Shown: positions 16,379-24,003 of the stretch, piece by piece | Layout: each line of letters starts with the position of its first letter | How positions within the stretch are numbered: the first letter of the stretch is position 1 | Assembly (NCBI GenBank): GCA_020073525.1 | Contig: JAIQFA010000033.1 | Coordinates: 1-49,524 of the forward strand | Length of the DNA: 49,524 nucleotides | Reading direction: 5' to 3' | DNA from: Terriglobia bacterium | GTDB lineage: Bacteria > Acidobacteriota > Terriglobia > Terriglobales > Acidobacteriaceae | Program-made: the position numbers and the translations under genes | The notes under the pieces: model-generated | Databases searched by the model: none | Seen by the model: the letters and a program-made list of their open reading frames with translations, nothing else | Told to the model about the DNA's origin: nothing

Positions 16379-18361
16379 TTATTTCGGTGCGCCCGCGGGT
16401 GCGGCCGGTTGGGCGCGCAGTCGGGCATCGATCCCCTCCACGGAAATCAAGCCGGTTGGTTCCGCCGGCAGCAGATTGTAAGCCTCCATGCTGATTGTGT
16501 TCACGGGACATCGGGCCGCGCACAGTCCGCAACGGATGCAGCGCGTCTCATCTTTCAGCATCACCGAACCGACACCCAGGGTCAGTTCCTCCGGAGCCAT
16601 ATCGGGGAGTTCCGCCTCGTACAAGGCACGGTTTACGGAAAGATGCTCAATGGTTTCAGCGCTGAATTCGACCCGGTCGAGCGTCACCAACTCGAGACAA
16701 TTCTCCGGACAGACGTCCACACATCCACCGCACAGAATGCACAGGGAGGCATCGTCGCCGTAGCCCTCGAAAACCGTATTGACCCAGCAGTGCAGGCAGC
16801 GCTGCGCTTCGGTCATCGCTGATTCTTCGTCGTAGCACTCTTCGACTTCGGTCATGCCGGTACGGCGATCGAGCGGCAGCATCGGGATCGGCTGCCGTAC
16901 CAGGTCCATGAACTCCTGCGGCATGCTGTGACGCTTCAGGTCCGTCACTTCGATAATGGGCTCGGGATGCTGCGTGCCGCGCAGGTATTCGTCAATTCCC
17001 ATCGCCGCGCGCTTGCCGTCGCCCACGCTGTCGATGATCAGACGCGGTCCAAACACGCAGTCGCCGCCGGCAAAGATTCCCGCGGCCGAGGTCATCAGCG
17101 AATGTGGATTCACCGCGATCAGGCCGCGCGGCGAGACTTCCACTCCATCCTCAGATTTCAGAAAATCGAGATTCGTCGTCTGGCCGATCGCCATGATGAC
17201 CGTATCGCACTCGATTTGCGTCTCGCTGTTTTCGTAGAAAACAGGCTTGAAGCGCCTCTGCTCATCGAACACAGACTTAGTCTTCAAGACTTCGAGCGCG
17301 GTGACCTTGCCCTCTTGTCCCACGAATCTCTTTGGTCCAAATCCCGGATGCAGGATCACGCCTTCAGTTTCCGCTTCTTCAATTTCTTCGAGCGCGGCCG
17401 GCATCTCCTCGCGATTCTCCAGGCACACCACGTGCACTTCCTGCGCGCCCATGCGGAGCGCGGAGAGAGAGATGTCCACCATTTCCTTGGTGGCGACCGC
17501 CGCCACGTTATCTTCCGATGGCGCCAGTTCCTCCACTCCCGCCGTGTGTTGCCTCAATACTTCGCGAGCCGCCGAGCGCGCTACGTCCATAGCGACGTTC
17601 CCGCCGCCGATTACCAGCACGTTGCGGCCGATGGTGAACTTGTATCCCAGGTTTACGTTCAGCAGAAAATCTACGCCGCGATGTACGCCATCGAGATCAA
17701 CGCCCGGAATCGTGAGATCGCGGCTGCGGTGCGCGCCAATGGCCAGCAGAATCGCGTCGAAATCGTGCCGCAGATCGGCAACCTGGAAATCGCGACCCGC
17801 CCTTTGATTGAGTTTCAGTGTGATGTCGCCGGTGGCAAGAATCTCGCGCACCTGCGCTTCCACCACACCGCGCGGCAAACGGTACTCAGGAATACCCAGA
17901 TAGAGCATTCCACCCGCTACCGGCGCGGCTTCAAAAATGGTCACCGAATATCCCATCAGCGCCAAGTCGTGCGCCGCGGAGAGTCCGACCGGGCCTCCGC
18001 CTACGACCGCGACCTTGAACGGCAATTTCGTCGTCACCGCGTTTGCGTTCACATTGATCGGATGTTTGGACTCCGGTCCGTAGCGCTCGGTCAGGAAGCG
18101 TTTCAGTCCGCGAATGGAGATAGGTTTGTCGATCTGTCCGCGCCGGCACGCCGTCTCGCATGGGTGCGCGCACACGCGGCCGCAAATGCTGGCTAGAGGA
18201 TTCGGCCCGCGGGCGTACTTGTAGGCCTCTTCGAATTGCCCTTCGGCAATCAGTCCGACGTACCGCCCCGCATTGGTGTGCGCGGGACAGGCCATCATGC
18301 AGGGAAAGTTGGTATGCAGCCAGTCCTGATCCACCCGCTTTTCTAGAAAGCGCTTCAACAT
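16379..18361 (-). CDS. GltD-like FAD/NAD(P) oxidoreductase with N- and C-terminal Fe-S clusters
   Basis: 660 residues. The N-terminal Fe-S region has CMMAC (21-25) and C60/C64/C68/C72 (ICGRVCAHPCETAC), as in glutamate synthase small subunits. It is followed by the FAD site VAVVGGGPVGLSAA (117-130) and the NAD(P) site VLVIGGGNVAMDVA (248-261). A C-terminal extension holds two ferredoxin-type clusters (CILCGGCVDVCP at 541 and CIRCGLCAARCP at 608) plus CLHC at 522. There is no large glutamate synthase subunit nearby. Instead it abuts the Rieske and cytochrome b genes, so it probably connects NAD(P)H and ferredoxin-level electrons to the quinol:cytochrome complex. Similar gene pairings exist in anammox bc complexes (established knowledge). 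Direction of flow is unknown. Confidence 0.9.
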   Translation of the reverse strand: MLKRFLEKRVDQDWLHTNFPCMMACPAHTNAGRYVGLIAEGQFEEAYKYARGPNPLASICGRVCAHPCETACRRGQIDKPISIRGLKRFLTERYGPESKHPINVNANAVTTKLPFKVAVVGGGPVGLSAAHDLALMGYSVTIFEAAPVAGGMLYLGIPEYRLPRGVVEAQVREILATGDITLKLNQRAGRDFQVADLRHDFDAILLAIGAHRSRDLTIPGVDLDGVHRGVDFLLNVNLGYKFTIGRNVLVIGGGNVAMDVARSAAREVLRQHTAGVEELAPSEDNVAAVATKEMVDISLSALRMGAQEVHVVCLENREEMPAALEEIEEAETEGVILHPGFGPKRFVGQEGKVTALEVLKTKSVFDEQRRFKPVFYENSETQIECDTVIMAIGQTTNLDFLKSEDGVEVSPRGLIAVNPHSLMTSAAGIFAGGDCVFGPRLIIDSVGDGKRAAMGIDEYLRGTQHPEPIIEVTDLKRHSMPQEFMDLVRQPIPMLPLDRRTGMTEVEECYDEESAMTEAQRCLHCWVNTVFEGYGDDASLCILCGGCVDVCPENCLELVTLDRVEFSAETIEHLSVNRALYEAELPDMAPEELTLGVGSVMLKDETRCIRCGLCAARCPVNTISMEAYNLLPAEPTGLISVEGIDARLRAQPAAPAGAPK

Positions 18362-18404
18362 TGTCGAATTCTCGGCGTCGGCCTTCGGTAGATCCTGGAG
18401 TTGT

Positions 18405-18429
18405 GGAGAGCGGACGCTGCCCGCTCTCC
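18405..18429. repeat. Intercistronic hairpin between cupredoxin and flavoprotein genes
   Basis: Arms GGAGAGCGG (18405-18413) and CCGCTCTCC (18421-18429) with a 7-nt loop lie 12 bp after the cupredoxin stop on the minus strand. No T-run follows, so I call it a repeat or attenuator and not a terminator. It may separate the upstream two genes from the bc-type operon. Confidence 0.5.
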
Positions 18430-18440
18430 CGGTTTGCGTG

Positions 18441-19028
18441 CTACTTGCTCACGGTAAGGTCAGCCTTTGTATCACCCGCTACGGTGACCGGCTTGGTCGA
18501 GGTTTTGGCGCCCTCATGCCATGCGACTACGTTGTACTGGCCATCGGGAACATTTTCGATCTTGTAGCTCCCACTCTTGTCAGTCGTGGCGTAATAGGGC
18601 GTTGGGGATACTACGATGTAGCCTGCCATTTCTGGATGTACGTTGCACAGTAGCGCCGCGACTCCCGGCTGATCGAACTTGAACGGGCGCTTCTCGCCTG
18701 TCGGCCAGGTGCCCAGGTTCTTACCGGGCAGTTTCTTACTGCCTTGCATCACCGACGGCCAGAACACGTTGTGCGCAACCTTGTCGCTGTTCAGAAAGTC
18801 CACGGTCGTCCCGACCAGCACTACATTAATGTGCGGCTGAAACATCAGTCCCTTCTGATCGATTACAGGATGTTCGGTTGGTGCAGGAAAGGTTTTGCCC
18901 GCAATTGTGTCCACGTACACCACTGATTCGCCGGTCACTCCGGAAACCCTGCCGCTGATGCTTCCGGCGGTAGCCGCGAGAGTGAGAGCCAGTATTGTCA
19001 TTACCACCAAAGCAACGCTGCGATTCAT
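18441..19028 (-). CDS. Exported cupredoxin with a carboxypeptidase-regulatory-like tail
   Basis: 195 residues. A signal peptide (1-22, ending AATAG) is followed by a cupredoxin fold with a full set of type 1 copper ligand candidates: His86 (VAHNVFW), Cys128, His131 and Met134 (LLCNVHPEMAGY). The C-terminus (about 141-195, YYATTDKSGSYKIENVPDGQ) is a small beta-sandwich of the carboxypeptidase-regulatory type. Relatives are often called methylamine-utilisation or plastocyanin-like proteins. It lies between the porin-cytochrome and the bc-type operon on the same strand, which suits a periplasmic electron carrier between the two. A purely structural role is the alternative. Confidence 0.85.
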   Translation of the reverse strand: MNRSVALVVMTILALTLAATAGSISGRVSGVTGESVVYVDTIAGKTFPAPTEHPVIDQKGLMFQPHINVVLVGTTVDFLNSDKVAHNVFWPSVMQGSKKLPGKNLGTWPTGEKRPFKFDQPGVAALLCNVHPEMAGYIVVSPTPYYATTDKSGSYKIENVPDGQYNVVAWHEGAKTSTKPVTVAGDTKADLTVSK

Positions 19029-19089
19029 GATTTCTCCTTCGAAAATTTGTCTTTTACCAAAGTCTGTTGGATGTCAGTGATCTTACTCC

Positions 19090-20583
19090 TCAGTAGACCC
19101 ACTCCAACCCGGCAACCGCTTGATTCGTGCGCTGCGGTGGAACGATGTTGCCGTTGCTGTCGAAGCCCGCCTGCTTGGGCCGGATCTGATACTCGAACGA
19201 CGCCTTGATATTGGCATGGATCAGGAACTGCACGCCGGGCGTGATCCGGTTGCGCGTCGCGCTCGCGGGTTCAAAGTACCCCCCGCCACCATTCAGGAAG
19301 TCTGCCGACGATTGCACCCGGTCGTACCGCATGATCGTCATCAGCCACGGCAACGCCAGGTAGTCCGCCTCCAAAAACCCGCCGCTGAAGTGCGCCGCCG
19401 GTGCCGTAATCAACCCGTCCCCAGTCTCGTTCAGCACCTGGCTCTGGTCACGCCCATACATGTACAAGCCGAACAGGTTAAACGTGCGGTAGTTGAAGCT
19501 GATGTCGCCGCCCGTGCGGTAAAACGGCTCCCGCGCCGTCAGCGTGCCACTCTCGCCGGTGACGCGTTGCACCGAGCGTCCGTAGAAGTAATACGTCCCC
19601 AGCTGCAGGTAGGTGTGATCGTGCGGTCCGGTCGCGCCCGCCGCCTGAATGTCGTTGCGGCTGGCCGTGTCTCTCTCCAGGTTGAAGCGGTACTGGAAGC
19701 GCCCGTAGAGATCCTTGAAGTTGGAGTCGGAGAAGATTCCGACCGCCGGACTTACATTGTCGCCCGCGGCCGCCGCGCCACTGGTGTTCTGGTTGAGCAC
19801 CGCTAACGAGTAGTGATAGCCGCCGTAATTGTGGCCGCCACTGATCTCCACGCCCTGTCCCGGCGCGGAAAAGGCGAACGTGTTGTTCACGCCCGGCACC
19901 AGTCCATTGGCCGCGCCGAAGTTCGCCTGATCGTAAATATCCCACCCGCTCAGGTTCCAGCTGCGTGCCGGGCTGAAGGGCAGATCGATCTCGAACTGGC
20001 CGATCCGTAAATTCAGAGCGTCTTTGGGCAGCTTAAGCAGCCGCCCGATGTCGTGGAACTTCAAGTAGCCGTCGCCCAACCCGCCGGCGCCGTTTGATCC
20101 GCCGACGCTGAAGTCCTCATCGACCCAGAAGGCGATGCCGTCCCCGAAGTTACCAGCCGTGAAAATGCTGAACAGGCCGGGCTGGAAATCGGTGCGCGGA
20201 ATGCCGGGCGAATCCGGAGACGGAGGAGCGAAGTTGTTGCGGTTCCGGCCGTAAACCTGGAAAAAAGTGTTAAACCGCAGACCGATCTGCGGGAGGCCCG
20301 GGATCGTGCCCGGATAGATCGCTTTTGGCCACAATTCCTTCTGCGCCGGAGCGCCCAGCATCACTGGAGGAACCTTGATGAAGTCCTCGTCGTTCTTGGG
20401 AAACTTAAAACCCGCATCCTTGAATGCCTTTCCGAAATCATTCAGCTTCGGAAAATCACTGTGACACGTGCTGCATGACGTTCCATACTGGCGTGCGAAC
20501 GGTGGGATGGCGTGACTGTATTGCGTCACAGCCAAGACCACGGCAACGAGGCACAACCTTGCTGACCAATACGTGAGCCGCAT
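19090..20583 (-). CDS. Outer-membrane porin-cytochrome fusion (Cyc2-like signature)
   Basis: 497 residues. A signal peptide (1-25, ending YSHA) precedes IPPFARQYGTSCSTCHSDFP, with a single haem c motif CSTCH (37-41) and then LNDFGKAFKDAGFKFP. The rest alternates short polar and aromatic strands and ends in AVAGLEWVY, as expected for a beta-barrel. A monohaem head fused to a barrel, with the FARQ...CxxCH...FP.L..FG..FK pattern, is the layout of Cyc2 iron oxidases, but related barrels of unknown function also carry this head. It heads a run of electron-transfer genes on the minus strand with a CRP-type site upstream. Role in extracellular electron exchange is inferred. Confidence 0.8.
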   Translation of the reverse strand: MRLTYWSARLCLVAVVLAVTQYSHAIPPFARQYGTSCSTCHSDFPKLNDFGKAFKDAGFKFPKNDEDFIKVPPVMLGAPAQKELWPKAIYPGTIPGLPQIGLRFNTFFQVYGRNRNNFAPPSPDSPGIPRTDFQPGLFSIFTAGNFGDGIAFWVDEDFSVGGSNGAGGLGDGYLKFHDIGRLLKLPKDALNLRIGQFEIDLPFSPARSWNLSGWDIYDQANFGAANGLVPGVNNTFAFSAPGQGVEISGGHNYGGYHYSLAVLNQNTSGAAAAGDNVSPAVGIFSDSNFKDLYGRFQYRFNLERDTASRNDIQAAGATGPHDHTYLQLGTYYFYGRSVQRVTGESGTLTAREPFYRTGGDISFNYRTFNLFGLYMYGRDQSQVLNETGDGLITAPAAHFSGGFLEADYLALPWLMTIMRYDRVQSSADFLNGGGGYFEPASATRNRITPGVQFLIHANIKASFEYQIRPKQAGFDSNGNIVPPQRTNQAVAGLEWVY

Positions 20584-20689
20584 AGTGCTCTCCTTGAGCC
20601 TGAAAATGAGAACCGCGTGATGCGCTAATGCAATGGGAGGAATTCTCCGTCACCATGAACATCGAGGCCGTGCGGGAGATCACTGTCAG

Positions 20690-20707
20690 GTGTGACGAGC
20701 ATCACAC
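20690..20707. promoter_or_regulatory. CRP/FNR-family binding site upstream of the porin-cytochrome gene
   Basis: GTGTGACGAGCATCACAC has perfect 6-bp arms and matches the classical TGTGA-N6-TCACA consensus exactly. It is centred about 115 bp upstream of the start at 20583, in a 224-bp spacer where no other gene is seen. A CRP-type activator could bind here; the regulator is not encoded in the window. Confidence 0.6.
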
Positions 20708-20802
20708 GAGGCAGGCACACATCGCGGCCGTGCAGCTCTTGCCTCTAAGACATGCTTGGCGCATGGGTACTTCAGGGAAGAACGAACTCAAACCGTTAAG
20801 TC

Positions 20803-20866
20803 AGCCCTTATGGGGCTGCGCCCCGTTCGGACGGGTCAATTCCCCGTCCCCACACTCCCCAGTTGA
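20803..20866. repeat. Palindromic repeat at the thiolase 3' end
   Basis: Two hairpins lie side by side: GGGGCTGCGCCCC (20812-20824), and arms GGACGGG (20829-20835) and CCCGTCC (20843-20849). The thiolase stop codon (TAA on the minus strand) and roughly its last 15-20 codons lie inside this repeat. Confidence 0.6.
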
Positions 20867-22112
20867 GCGCTGAAGTGTTCTCGAGCAACAGGGCGATCCC
20901 TTGTCCGCCTCCGATGCACGCTGACGCGATACCGTAACGCGCGCTCGATCGCTTCAACTCTCGCGCTACGGTGGTTGCCAGCCGGACTCCGGTGGCTCCA
21001 AGCGGATGCCCGATAGCGATTGCGCCTCCGTTGACGTTGAGCTTGTTGCGATCCAGGCCAAGCTCGCGTTGGCAGGCGAGAACCTGCGCGCCGAAGGCCT
21101 CGTTGATCTCGAAGCGATCGACCTGCGGCAGGCTCAACCCCACCAAGTCCAGCAGCGCCTGGATTGCCGGTACCGGCGCGATGCCCATGACCTCTGGTGG
21201 AACGCCAACCGCCGCCCCAGCCACCACTCGCGCCAACGGTTCTTTCTTATGCTGCTTCAGATATTCGCTCGAAGCCACCAGGGTCGCCGCCGCGCCGTCC
21301 ACGATTCCGGAACTGTTTCCGCCGGTCTGCACTCCGCCAAATGCTGGCTTGAGCTTGGACAGAATTTCTAAAGGTGAGGGCCGGATGTGAGTGTCCTCAC
21401 TCAACTTTTCGACGCCGCGCGGCAACTTGATTCCGCGGGGCGAATATCCATCAAGCTCGAAAACCTCACTCGTCAGCGGCGCGATCTCGCCGCTCAGGAA
21501 GCAGCTCTTTTGTGCTGCAATGGCGCGGGCGAAGCTCTCGGCCGCGAATTGGTCTACATCCTCGCGTGTGATCGCATACTGTTTTCCCAAATTCTCGGCG
21601 GTTCCACCCATGGTCTGATTGCACGAAGGGTCGAGCAGGGCCTCCCACAGGAAATCCTTGAACTCCACCTCGCCCATGCGGAATCCGCCGCGGTGCGTGT
21701 AGGCGGCGATCGGGTTGCGCGACATGGACTCAGTTCCAACGACCAGCGCCAAGCGGGCTTTCCCGAGCTTGATATTGTCGGCGGCTTGAAGAATGGCCTC
21801 GACGCCGGTGCCGCAGACTCGTTGCACCAGGTGGGCAGGCACCTCGATTGGGACACCAGAGTAGAGCCCGATGTGCCGAGGCAGCACGTAAGCATCGAAA
21901 GAGGCCTGGGCCATGTTCCCAGCCACCACGATGTCTACGTCGGACGGCGGCACATTGCTTCGCCGGAATATCTCTCGCGCGGCTTTGATTCCGAGGTCGG
22001 TGGGCGACACCAGACCCAGAGCCGTGTTGTAATCCACGAACGGAGTGCGTACACCGTCGAGCAGGAAGACGTCGTCGTAGCGCGAAAGCAGAGCCTTCTG
22101 CGGAGAGCTCAT
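20808..22112 (-). CDS. Acetyl-CoA acetyltransferase/thiolase
   Basis: 434 residues from ATG at 22112, which overlaps the HxlR stop by 4 bp (ATGA). An upstream open frame to 22547 only shadows the HxlR gene. The nucleophile is Cys100 ([11 protein letters not shown]), and the second half has His369 ([10 protein letters not shown]) and Cys399 ([14 protein letters not shown]), so the catalytic set is complete. It cleaves 3-oxoacyl-CoA or condenses acetyl-CoA. Family members normally end soon after GQGIALLLE; here about 20 extra residues ([18 protein letters not shown]) are encoded by a palindromic repeat that also provides the stop. Confidence 0.93.
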   Translation of the reverse strand: MSSPQKALLSRYDDVFLLDGVRTPFVDYNTALGLVSPTDLGIKAAREIFRRSNVPPSDVDIVVAGNMAQASFDAYVLPRHIGLYSGVPIEVPAHLVQRVCGTGVEAILQAADNIKLGKARLALVVGTESMSRNPIAAYTHRGGFRMGEVEFKDFLWEALLDPSCNQTMGGTAENLGKQYAITREDVDQFAAESFARAIAAQKSCFLSGEIAPLTSEVFELDGYSPRGIKLPRGVEKLSEDTHIRPSPLEILSKLKPAFGGVQTGGNSSGIVDGAAATLVASSEYLKQHKKEPLARVVAGAAVGVPPEVMGIAPVPAIQALLDLVGLSLPQVDRFEINEAFGAQVLACQRELGLDRNKLNVNGGAIAIGHPLGATGVRLATTVARELKRSSARYGIASACIGGGQGIALLLENTSALNWGVWGRGIDPSERGAAP

Positions 22113-22561
22113 AGTGACGCTTTGCCCTCCCGGAATTCTGGACCTCCGACGACAAGGCGCGGCAGATGCGAATTCAGGGGCGTGCCTGGTGCCGTGATTT
22201 CCACGGTGTTGGCGGGTTTTTCGCGCTTTTGCGGGCGGGCGGTAGTCACGCCATAGCGGGCTCGATGCCTCGTCCCCCACGCCGACATCAGCTTCAGAAT
22301 CGGCTTTAGGCTTTCTCCGTGGCGAGTGAGCGAATACTCTACGCGCGGCGGCACTTCGGCATACACCTTGCGGTGAACAATTCCGTCGCGCTCCAGTTCC
22401 CGCAGGTGCTGGGTCAGCATTTTCTTGGTCAACTTGGGGATCAGTCTTTGCAGTTCGCAGAACCGGCGGGTTCGGCCTTCGAGATGGAACAAGAGCGACG
22501 GTTTCCACTTCCCGCCAATGATGGAAGCAGTCAGCTTGACAGGGCAATTCGAGTGATCCAT
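22109..22561 (-). CDS. HxlR-family transcriptional regulator
   Basis: 150 residues from ATG at 22561, giving [20 protein letters not shown], the standard HxlR start. The N-terminal Cys6 is retained; in some family members such a cysteine senses electrophiles. The winged helix spans about 15-100 ([20 protein letters not shown] to [16 protein letters not shown]). A C-terminal tail of about 40 residues is unusual in length. It is translationally coupled to the thiolase, and a 27-bp inverted repeat lies 16 bp upstream, so autoregulation and control of the divergent dehydrogenase-like gene are likely. Confidence 0.92.
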   Translation of the reverse strand: MDHSNCPVKLTASIIGGKWKPSLLFHLEGRTRRFCELQRLIPKLTKKMLTQHLRELERDGIVHRKVYAEVPPRVEYSLTRHGESLKPILKLMSAWGTRHRARYGVTTARPQKREKPANTVEITAPGTPLNSHLPRLVVGGPEFREGKASL

Positions 22562-22577
22562 GAGAGTCCTCAACCGG

Positions 22578-22604
22578 TAGTAGGTTACCAAAACGTACCT
22601 ACTA
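22578..22604. promoter_or_regulatory. HxlR-type operator (inverted repeat)
   Basis: Perfect 8-bp arms TAGTAGGT (22578-22585) and ACCTACTA (22597-22604) flank an 11-bp spacer between the divergent hxlR-type and saccharopine-dehydrogenase-like genes, starting 16 bp from the regulator ATG. Position and symmetry fit a dimeric winged-helix regulator; binding by the adjacent HxlR protein is inferred. Confidence 0.65.
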
Positions 22605-22728
22605 GCCAAAAAGATACTTTTGCCTAGAATAGGCACTCGGTCCCGAGAGGATACCTGATTCAGCGCCGACTTGGAAGTAGTTGTATCGGGTATCCAAGGT
22701 GGGGACGATTCCAGCGCGAGGCCACAGA

Positions 22729-23844
22729 ATGAGCGACAAGAAGCCGGTGGTGATCTACGGCGCAAATGGTTTTTCTGGCCGTCTGATAGCGGAATTTCTT
22801 CGTGAATACAATGTGCCGTTCATCGCTGCCGGCCGCGACCGCGCCCGGCTGGAAGAGGTGATGAGCCACGTGCCCGGCATCGAAACTGCCAACTACGAAA
22901 TCGTCGAGACGAAAGGCTCGGTCGAAGAACTCACGCAGGTTTTCGCGGGCGCGAAAGTGGTCTGCAATACGGCCGGGCCGTTCATGTACAACGGACCGCG
23001 CGTGATCGAAGCCGCGCTGAATGCGGGCTGCCACTATCTCGACATTAGCGGGGAACAGGCCTGGCTGCGCGAAGTGGCAGGCAAATGGGGGTGCAAGTTT
23101 GCCCAACGCGGTCTGCTCGCCGCTCCCGCTACTGCATTCATGTCGGCAGTGAGCGACGCCGCGATTCGGATGTGCTTGGAGAGCAATCGCGGGATTGACA
23201 CGCTGGAAGTGCTCACCATGTTCAAAGGCAACCCGACCTTCGGTTCGACCCAGACGATCTTTGCCGTAATTCAAACCGACGCTTACTACCTGGAGCAGAA
23301 CGCGTACAAACCCTGGCCGCGGGCCACACGCTATGACGTCGTTGTGCCTGGCAACATTCAAACCCAACTGGCGCTGGCTTGGGGAGGTTTCCCGCATCCA
23401 GTCTGGTATAAAGACCATCCGCAGGTGGCGAACCTGCGGGCGTTTGGGGGACTACTGGACCGGCAAATTATGGAAGGCGTGGCGGCGACGGAGAAAATGT
23501 TTGAAGAACAGATCCGTCCCTTGCCTCCGGCCGAGCAGGAACGAAAACTGAGTGAGATGGCGAATGCCGTGACGGGTGGCACGCCGCCACGAGAGAATCC
23601 GCGCGAGCATCGCACCATTGATGTGATTGTCGGTCGTGGAAACACCGACTTCGTGCAGTGTGTAGTGTTCGGTACGTGCTGCTACCGGCAGACCGGATTA
23701 ATTCAGGCGTTCGCGGCCCACAACCTTGTGCATGCGGCTCCGCGCAAAGTGGGTTTCGCGTCAGCGGCAGAGGCTTTTGGCCATCGCGAAATCCTCAGTG
23801 TTTTGGAAACGCATGGTCTTTCCAAAGCAAGGCTGTCTGCTTAG
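22729..23844 (+). CDS. Saccharopine dehydrogenase-like NAD(P)-binding protein
   Basis: 371 residues from [20 protein letters not shown], a Rossmann nucleotide-binding start with the GANGFSG glycine motif. The segment [20 protein letters not shown] and the following [10 protein letters not shown] are typical of the saccharopine dehydrogenase-like/trans-acting enoyl reductase group. True saccharopine dehydrogenases are lysine enzymes; these relatives are mostly uncharacterised and some act in lipid metabolism. The gene is divergent from the HxlR-thiolase pair and its stop is followed after 2 bp by repeat R1 copy C. The substrate is not predictable. Confidence 0.82.
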   Translation: MSDKKPVVIYGANGFSGRLIAEFLREYNVPFIAAGRDRARLEEVMSHVPGIETANYEIVETKGSVEELTQVFAGAKVVCNTAGPFMYNGPRVIEAALNAGCHYLDISGEQAWLREVAGKWGCKFAQRGLLAAPATAFMSAVSDAAIRMCLESNRGIDTLEVLTMFKGNPTFGSTQTIFAVIQTDAYYLEQNAYKPWPRATRYDVVVPGNIQTQLALAWGGFPHPVWYKDHPQVANLRAFGGLLDRQIMEGVAATEKMFEEQIRPLPPAEQERKLSEMANAVTGGTPPRENPREHRTIDVIVGRGNTDFVQCVVFGTCCYRQTGLIQAFAAHNLVHAAPRKVGFASAAEAFGHREILSVLETHGLSKARLSA

Positions 23845-23846
23845 TG

Positions 23847-23998
23847 GATTCGTATCAGGGTATCGCTTTAGCGATACCGCAAGTCTTTCGAAATCAAATC
23901 GCCCCTTTAGGGGCTGTTGGCTTGTTGTGACTGATGAGATCCAGCGCCTAAAGGCGGAGAGTTTCTAGAGTTCTCTTTGGCATGCCCTGATACGAACC
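23847..23998. repeat. Dispersed palindromic repeat R1, copy C (complete)
   Basis: It begins GATTCGTATCAGGG with hairpin GGTATCGCTTTAGCGATACC, contains GCCCCTTTAGGGGC and GCGCCTAAAGGC, and ends GCATGCCCTGATACGAACC. It fills almost the whole space between the stop at 23844 and the ATG at 24004, leaving 2 and 5 bp. No other promoter or ribosome-binding sequence remains for the downstream gene. Confidence 0.75.
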
Positions 23999-24003
23999 GA
24001 ACG

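Noticed and set aside
16928..18196. Plus-strand open frame of 422 codons inside the GltD-like gene
   Set aside because: Overlaps a strongly conserved flavoprotein; the product is Arg/His-rich without motifs. Similar shadows at 12819-13643 and 19120-19806 were discarded for the same reason.
18405..18429. Intrinsic terminator between cupredoxin and flavoprotein genes
   Set aside because: The stem is strong but no T-tract follows in the transcribed direction, so I list it only as a repeat or attenuator.
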